Below, piece by piece: positions 57,322 through 64,000 of a stretch of DNA of 64,000 nt. The notes below the pieces were generated by a model. It saw nothing but the letters and a program-made list of their open reading frames with translations. It made no database searches and was not told where the DNA came from. The first letter of the stretch is position 1. Each line of letters opens with the position of its first letter. The stretch comes from Dryococelus australis (taxonomy: Eukaryota > Arthropoda > Insecta > Phasmatodea > Phasmatidae), in assembly GCA_029891345.1 (NCBI GenBank), contig CM057002.1, positions 22,244,795 through 22,308,794 of the forward strand, read 5' to 3'. The translations under genes were made by a program, and so were the position numbers.

Positions 57322-59659
57322 ATGGCTACGAGGTGGGGAATAGCGAGCGCTGGAAAGATCAGCAACGACTTTGTGGCCGCGCTGAGCTCTCTTCCTGCAG
57401 ACGAACACAAGGTGGTTGCAGTGGCTGCTCGCCAGTTGGATAGAGCAAAAGAATTCGCCAAGATCCACAGCATCCCGTCTGCGTATGGCTCCTATGAGGA
57501 ACTGGCCAAGGACCCTAATGTTGGTGAGCCTGTTTGAAATTCGTAATTGTCTTTCAGTGCATGAAATTTCAGTACAATAAACACTTAAGCCAGGAATAAG
57601 TACAGTAAAAAATATACTTAAAAATGTGCATGAGGATGGTGAAATATTAATTTAAATTCACATGTTTCTGCCTGAGGCAAGGTCACGTATGGATGAGACG
57701 AGGCTTGTGCGATGCTCGGGAGTGAAGATGGGGATGCAACTGCAGAACCCCAGAAAACCCCCAACCCATGGCAATGTCCGCCACACTCTCCACGCGAAAA
57801 ACTTCAATCCAGAAATTTCCCTGCCCACCAGAACTTTTCATGTAGGCATCATAGTAGTGCTTAAATTTTCATGATAAGTTAATTTTGTTCTCACCTTTAA
57901 TTAGTTAGGGTAGAGAGTTTTACAAAAATTGCTGCCTCTGAGTAATATCACGTGGTTGTGGGGGGTGTGTTTTTTTTTTAAATTCCAGATGTGGTTTATG
58001 TCGGTTCCATCCACCCATATCACCATGAACTGGGGAAGATGATGCTCAGTGCTGGCAAGCCTGTGCTAGTGGAGAAGCCTTTGACCCTGAACCTCAAGCA
58101 AACAAAAGAATTGATTGAGTTGGCACGTTCCAAAAACCTGTTCTTAATGGAGGCTGTGTGGTCACGTTGCTTCCCTGTGTATGAACAGTTACGCAAGGAA
58201 ATTAAGTCGGGGAATCTCGGCGAAATCGTCCAGGTTGTTTGTAATTTTGGACTGCCAATTGAAGATGTTGACAGGATAAAGTAGGTAGCTTTTTATTTGA
58301 TTAAGGTTATTGCAAAGTGCAAATTTTTAATTTTATTTTGGGTGATAACTTGGTATTGCTAGATTGAAGATAATTGGCTGTTATAGCTGTAGTAATAAGA
58401 AGTTATGTAACTACTTACTATAAGTGTATGTTCATGTTGGCCAACAAGATAGATTTCCATTAATTCTAAAAATATTATGGTATGAATTTCCTGTGTGGAA
58501 CTGTAAATGCTCCTAAAAAGAATTTGTCACTTGATTGTGTAACTTTATTATGTAGTGTTAATTTTAACATGTACTAGGATTCATAATGAGCAACGCCCAG
58601 GCTTGTAACTGCATGTATTTTAAAGGGGAGAGATTCCCGCCCTCTTGTATTTATGTATATTCCTCAGTAATTTAATTTATGGATTCAATATTTAAAAGCC
58701 AAGCTTGTCAAAGACATATGGAACATCTTAACATTTATTTTGAAATTGTAATTTCTTTTACTCCCATTACTCATTTTGTATCTATAATTGTAATTAAAGG
58801 TTCCATTTAATAATTTCTGCCTCAAATGGAGAAATAGATAATATTTGAATCCATACAAAATTAAAAAATTGTTTTAAGTAGTCCTTAAAGCCATGTCAAG
58901 CTTTGATTGCATGTGTCTGGTCATAAAGTACGATTACGAAGATTTGTAAAAAAGATTCCATGATTGATGGAATTTCTTTACTTTAAATTATGCAGTTTTT
59001 GACAAGTTTCCAGTAAAATTGACAATGATGTAAGGAAAGTAGTTTGATGTTTTTATGTAATATTAAATGTTTGGTGTTTAAATTAGCAGACACTAAATTT
59101 AGTTCATCTAGTTTTTTTTTTTTTTTTTTTTTTTCACAACTATAAAATTGACACCAGTAACACATTAATGATGCTAAAAATACCACGGTTACTTGATCAG
59201 TGCATGAATAAGGAGTGAAATAGTGACATACTGCTAGAGATACAAATAAGAACAGGAGGGGAGAGAGAGAGAGGGATAAAGGGAGAGTGTTAGAGACACA
59301 GGGATATAGGAAGAGGGATACAGACAGAGATAGGGGTATACAGAGGGGTAAAGAGGGAGAGATAGAGGTTGACTGGGAGATAATACAGAAAAAAGGGGGA
59401 TAGGAGATTAATATAATTAGGCGTATAGAAAAACAGATAGGGATAAAGGGGGGAGATAGAACGAGTTATGGGGGGGGGGGGGGAGAGAGAGATAGAGATA
59501 TAGAGAGATAGATAGAGAGATAGTTGTAGAGGGCGAGTAGCAGAGTAGTAATTATTTGACACACTTTATTAATGCATACACACAAAAATGATAATTATCT
59601 AAAATCTCTGTGATAATATACGGCCAAGCACACACTGCACTTACCTGGGGGGGGGGGGG

Positions 59660-59711
<52 letters not shown>

Positions 59712-61853
59712 GATAGTTGTAGAGAGCGAGTAGCAGAGTAGTAATTATTTGACACACTTTATTAATGCATACACACAAAAATGATAATTATCTAAATCTC
59801 TGTGATAATATACGGCCAAGCACACACTGCACTTACCTTAAGTATGTTCTAATTAAAATAAAACAAGGCATTTCTTAACTCCTTGACGAGTAACAAGTAG
59901 ATGCACGTTACATTCGTAAACATTCCCGTAAATATCCACTCACACATTTAGTTACATCATAGGTAATTTTCAACAAGTTAAACGTTATCTCAGAAGCTAC
60001 ATTCCAGAAAAAGAAGGAATAACATCACAATACTATAACACAAACATTTCATCAGATATGCCTTAATAAACACAAATCTTAATTTACAAAGTATTCCCAT
60101 ATACACATAAAAATCAATGTTGGTTGTTTACAAACCAGACAAAAAGTGGCCAGTATTTAGATTGCTCGCGCAAGTTCGGTCGCCACATGGCTAACATCAT
60201 GCCGTACGCAAGTTGCTCGGTTGCTTCCACTGCTGCCTAAATTCCTCGCCCCATGACAGCTGACACCCTGGGTTCCATCGCCGCGCTACTGTAACACTGG
60301 AAGCACACATAAAAGAGTGCTTCCAAGCAAAGAACATGACAAGACACGAACCGCCATGTACCGCACAACCGTCAGAAATTACCTAGTGTTCTATGATGAA
60401 CCACCTTACTCCTGTTCAATGAAAAACTATAAGTTATTCAGCTGTGTACTTTCCAGAGTAATTATTATTTAACAGACTGAGATTAAAGGGGAAGCAATGA
60501 TTTTATTGCTTCCATGGATGCTCGCTCCTCCCCATCTTGCGCTGTGTCTGCCAGGCTCGCCATCTGTTTGTGGTATGTTAATTGCTTTTGTGATGTGTGA
60601 GAGTGCAGAATAAATCTAAACTTCTGGTTTAGCCAGTATTAATTGTGTACGTGCTACATGAGTATTTTTTGAATGAATACCTACTTCTAAAAGTGATGTA
60701 TAACCATCTTTACTGAATGCAACTTTTGCCTAATTCTGTACAAACTTGTATGTTGATGAATTATTTTCTTGTTTTGTGGTTGCAAAATGCGAGTGTAAAA
60801 TTAACACTTGTATGGCATTTCATAAAAACGTGGTAAATAGTGTCACATTTGAATGAGATCATAATCCAAAAATACAAACCAGATACTTCTTTACCCTAGT
60901 TTATGCAAGCCAACCAGTTTTTATTTTTTAAACGTTTATGTTGATTGCAGTATTCAAAATAAATTTATTTGCAAAAATACTATACCAATGAAGATAATTT
61001 TGAAAACAAAGTTGCTGTAATTACCATCTTCATATTGGCAAAAAGTACAAATATTGCATTGTGAGGAGGACCTTGCTGGTGTCTGAGAAGGCACAATGTA
61101 GTCCTGCCAATTTATTTCACACGTGGGTCAGTGTTGACTAGTGCATCTATTAACAAACACAGTCTGGCGTGCTATTAATTTTTTAAACTAACCTAAATTA
61201 ATCATTTCATAATTTTGTACGGAAAATCATAGTGTGTAGTTGGCCAAGCAAGAATAAAATTTTCATTGTCTATGATGTTGCAGTAGTGTAACTGATAACT
61301 ACTTTACGTGAACATAGGAAATTCATATAACATGGAATTTTAGGCTCAGCGCAGTCTCTGAGGATGGTACAGAGCTTTTGTAAAATGACTTCAAGCTGCG
61401 AAGAACTGCTCTCTGTGACTGAAATTATTTAAAATTTTGTTGGTGCAAAATGTGTATTATTATTGTTGTTTCTTTCTAAATTATTTATATGGTAGATGCT
61501 CACAGTTCTGTGATTTCATCCCCTGTGAACATTTTGTAAAGAAATAAAGAACGTGATAAATCTTGTGTTTGTTACTATACGTTTCATTTTGAATACTGTG
61601 CAGACTGAAGGAGCTCGGAGGTGGTTCTATACTAGACCTCGGTATATACCCCCTCCAGTTTGCTGTGATGGTGTTTGGCCCAGTAACACCCAAGGCAGTT
61701 AAAACTGTGGGTACGCTGAATGCCGAAGGAGTGGATGTCAACATGGCAACCTTGCTGAGCTATGAAGGTGGCCAAGTGGCCGTGTTAAGTTCGCACACCA
61801 AGGCCAAGTTCTCCAACAAAGCCTTGGTCATCGGCACGAAAGGAACTGCGGAG
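57322..61853 (+). CDS. DHDH: trans-1,2-dihydrobenzene-1,2-diol dehydrogenase, 3'-partial (DHDH-like)
   Basis: NADP-dependent oxidoreductase of the Gfo/Idh/MocA family; the mammalian enzyme oxidises dihydrodiols of arenes and some sugars in the cytosol. Three coding exons are visible: 57322-57523, 57989-58280 and 61604-61853, all bounded by GT/AG. They join in phase (junction codons GAT and AAA) to 248 codons, against about 334 in the human protein, so about 86 C-terminal residues lie right of the window. The start fits the family: [14 protein letters not shown] with the Rossmann glycine pattern. Residues I recall as functional in the primate enzyme fall at the same numbers: Arg37 and Arg41 (NADP phosphate), His76 and His79 in SIHPYH, Lys97 in VEKP, Trp125, and Tyr180 in DLGIYP. 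SGTKG-like IGTKG closes exon 3. The last donor (GAG/GTCTGT) is weak but sits where homology stops. The gene looks intact and functional. Intron 1 holds a SINE fragment and intron 2 a tandem duplication. Confidence 0.95.
57680..57835 (-). repeat. Eroded SINE (family S) fragment in intron 1
   Basis: CCCCAGAAAACCCCCAACCC, ATGGCAATGTCCGCCACACTC and CACGCGAAAAACTTCAATCC follow the order of the family S landmarks CCGAGAAAACCCGCCCAAC, GGCATCGCCCGGCACG, CACATGTGAAAATCCGG. Both ends are lost. It is not an exon, although a 70-codon frame crosses it. Confidence 0.55.
59255..59850. repeat. AG-rich microsatellites with a 190-bp tandem duplication (intron 2)
   Basis: A degenerate GAGAGA/GGGATA tract (59255-59530) is followed by two nearly identical units, each beginning with a poly-G run (59470 and 59647), then GA repeats, then TAGTTGTAGAG(G/A)GCGAGTAGC and about 120 bp ending CACTGCACTTACCT. 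The TAGTTGTAGAG box occurs at 59521 and 59714, 193 bp apart. Few differences are visible outside the GA tract, so the duplication is recent. Minus-strand Leu/Ser-rich frames across it are low-complexity artefacts. Confidence 0.9.
59851..61603. other. Remainder of intron 2
   Basis: AT-rich with a GC-richer patch at 60150-60420 that shows no element I know. No alternative exon with family homology was found. Confidence 0.5.
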
Positions 61854-62438
61854 GTCTGTTGGAACAAATTGTTGTAGTTGGTTCATAATTAAACACTTTT
61901 GAGAGCATTTCTTGATATCTTGTACCAACTTGGTGGTTACTCTTCCACAGCCATGGTTAAATATTCCCATCTCCATGGACCTAATGAATAGTATACTGTA
62001 TTTTGGCATGTATAGACCCCACATAAAAAAAAAAACCACAAAAAGTGGGCTGCGGCTTATTTACGAAATAAATGGCATTAAAAATGATTTTTACCCTCAA
62101 AACATGTTTGGAAATTTGTCAACATACAGTACATTTTAATGTTTTAGCATTGTTTCTAAGGAAGTAAGAACAAATAAATAGCTTTTCACTAGTGCAATAA
62201 TTTGTTTGCTCACGTTTATAAACAAATAACCTTCACCTTGCATGCGTAAAATGTAAACATGTTGGAGCTTGGCCATAGATGCCATACACGTAGTTCGCAT
62301 GCCTGCCACCACGCCACAAGAGCACATTGATAGACACCATTTTGTGTAATATGTTGGATGTTATGCTTTCTCAAGTCATGTTTCCATCTTTGGAATAGCA
62401 ATTGGGCGACATATATTTGTAAACATTGCAACATAATA
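61854..62438. other. Start of intron 3
   Basis: Follows the last visible exon; no further dehydrogenase homology appears. The next exon is expected right of 64000. Confidence 0.55.
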
Positions 62439-63880
62439 CAGTAAAACCCCTCCATTACGACCCAACCCCAAGGAACTGTGAAAAGTTTGGGTCGAAAATT
62501 TGAGGCGGAAAAATAGATACAGTAATCCCTCACCAACCGCTGTATCTTGAACCATGGTTTCAGTTATGCATGGTTTTGTTTTGCAGACCATTTCTCCAAC
62601 CACGGTACTAGTTTCTGTTTTACACTTTTTTCAGTTTATGGAAAACTAGCCCTTACTGATGTTAGTGGTTGGGCATTTCTCAAGCTGCCATCATAGACTT
62701 TGACATTTGTTGTCCCAAGCAGCGTGAAGCAATAAATTACTTAATGCCAGAAGGGGACACTGGCGTATTGGCCGTGGAAGCGGCCTCCCTGTCTTTTTTT
62801 CGCTTCCATTATTCTTCCTCTTTTGCTGTAAAAACAGTGGCACATTACATAGACTAGTTTCTTAATCAGTGTATGTATGATAACTTCAAATTTAATTCAA
62901 TGCCCTTGTTTTTAATGATTATTTTTAAGTTTATGTAGGCCTACGTAATATGCTAATTTTTTTCTTATTAAGTCAATTTTATGTGTAAAGTGAATAAAGA
63001 TAAGTGTGTGCCAATAAAATGTATTCTTATGTTACTGGTACCATATTATGGCGAGTGAGACGATGTGCATGTATAGGCAATGTCAAAAGTTTTTTTATGA
63101 AAAATTCAGGATAATTAATATTTCAAATAGACAGCACTAAATATTTATATTCCCATAAACATTGCTGGGCCTCATCGTGCCAGTGCAGGAGCCAACACGC
63201 CGCCTATAATTTATATAAATTCAACACAGTGACGTGAATTACATCTATCAGCACGTTTTCCCAATGCCGGGCCGCTGTTACGAAAAGAACCAGCCCTGTA
63301 ACGACAGCAGTGGTGGCGGGCGGCGGCCGCCTACCATCTTGTAGCGACCAACCAACAGCTGCCCAACTTGAGGATCTAGGGCCGAGCTTCAGCAGCAAAC
63401 CACCATGCCCGCACTGCAGAGGATCTAGGTGCTCGCCGAGCTACGTACATGCCCACAGCCTGATCAAAGCAAGAGCATGGTACGCGCACACCACCTAATC
63501 TTTTTGATCGCTACTTGCCTCATAACAATGTATGACCTATGAGACCTGCGTAATATATCTTTAATAATAACTTTATATTTTTATAATATATAGTCTAATC
63601 TTTTCACACACTTTCAATGGCCTTTCTTGGTTATCAAATTAATCAGGAGATGTCGAGCTATTAAAATATACATATTATATTTAATTTAAAAAGTGATTTT
63701 TTATGCGCTACAGATGATTGAATATGAACTTCATGCAAAAAATGGCAAGTTTGGGGGCATAGGGGTTAGGTGTGGGCTAAAATCTGCCCCAAATTTTTTA
63801 TTACGACCCCCCCCCCCCCCCTTTTCTATTACAACCCTAGTTTCGGAACAGTGAGGGGTCATAATGGAGAGGTTCTACTG
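62439..63880. mobile_element. pogo/Tigger-like non-autonomous DNA transposon
   Basis: The left end CAGTAAAACCCCTCCATTAC and the right end, which mirrors CAGTAGAACCTCTCCATTAT, are inverted repeats of about 25 bp flanked by TA (62437-62438 and 63881-63882). CAGTA(G/A)AACC(C/T)CTC ends with a TA duplication are typical of pogo/Tigger elements. A second similar motif, TACAGTAATCCCTCACC at 62518, may be the left end of another such element, but its partner was not found. The 1.44-kb interior has a C15 tract at 63809-63823 and no transposase frame. It lies in intron 3 of the dehydrogenase gene. Confidence 0.8.
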
Positions 63881-64000
63881 TACAAGTTTTCTGTTACAAA
63901 TGTGTAGGGGAGAAAATAAGTCGGAATCATGGCTCAACAATATTGTATTTACAGAACAATACTGTATTTACAGGAATACAAAAATTCAGTATGGCCTATA

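Noticed and set aside
57662-57874. A possible extra exon of the dehydrogenase gene
   Set aside because: It lies inside intron 1, resembles an eroded SINE in reverse, and the flanking exons join in phase without it.
59290-59755. Leu/Ser/Pro-rich minus-strand frames
   Set aside because: They are translations of GA microsatellite and poly-G tracts inside a dehydrogenase intron.
61912-62139. A further dehydrogenase exon right of exon 3
   Set aside because: The translation has no similarity to the C-terminal part of the family.

Overview
This is an AT-rich, repeat-dense eukaryotic window that looks like an arthropod, most likely insect, genome. The grounds are a spliced dihydrodiol dehydrogenase gene with short coding exons and introns of 0.5 to 3.3 kb, Jockey-type LINEs, Ty3/Gypsy and Polinton fossils, Tc1 and pogo-like DNA transposons, tRNA-derived SINEs and many MITEs. 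The species cannot be named from the sequence. There are no bacterial operons, CRISPR arrays or rRNA genes.

Only one host gene is recognisable. It lies at the right end on the + strand: three coding exons (57322-57523, 57989-58280, 61604-61853) of a trans-1,2-dihydrobenzene-1,2-diol dehydrogenase (DHDH, Gfo/Idh/MocA family). They splice in phase to 248 codons that keep the expected cofactor and catalytic residues. The C-terminal quarter should lie beyond base 64000. Its introns carry a SINE fragment and a recent tandem duplication of about 190 bp.

The left third (1-20 kb) is a patchwork of short non-autonomous DNA elements. It holds an internally deleted Tc1-like transposon with intact ends (3000-3545), a MITE family whose ends read GGCTGTTCACGG (five clear copies across the window), a TTAA-flanked family (four copies), a long foldback MITE inserted exactly at the TTAA end of one of those copies (11485-11873), a Polinton integrase fossil (7345-7690), and an unidentified 287-codon open frame at 4987-5850.

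The middle (20-31 kb) holds two copies of a 690-bp element with TTA duplications, one of them split by a probable solo LTR. It also holds the most unusual structure here: a degenerate tandem array of about nine units of about 290 bp (21790-24320), each built of two half-units and several carrying a GCCGCCATTTTG-type motif.

From 31 to 41 kb are a SINE and two Gypsy-family fossils lying tail to tail. From 41 to 52 kb is a nested stack: a 373-bp MITE split by two copies of a second MITE family, one of which is itself split by two Jockey-type LINE copies lying tail to tail. From 52 to 57 kb come a second, longer copy of the element at 16.7 kb, a distinct tRNA-SINE with a clear target duplication, and one SINE inserted into the tail of another.

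The genes do not form a pathway. The value of the window is its insertion chronology and several MITE families with definable ends. I found no obvious novel enzymatic or defence system.
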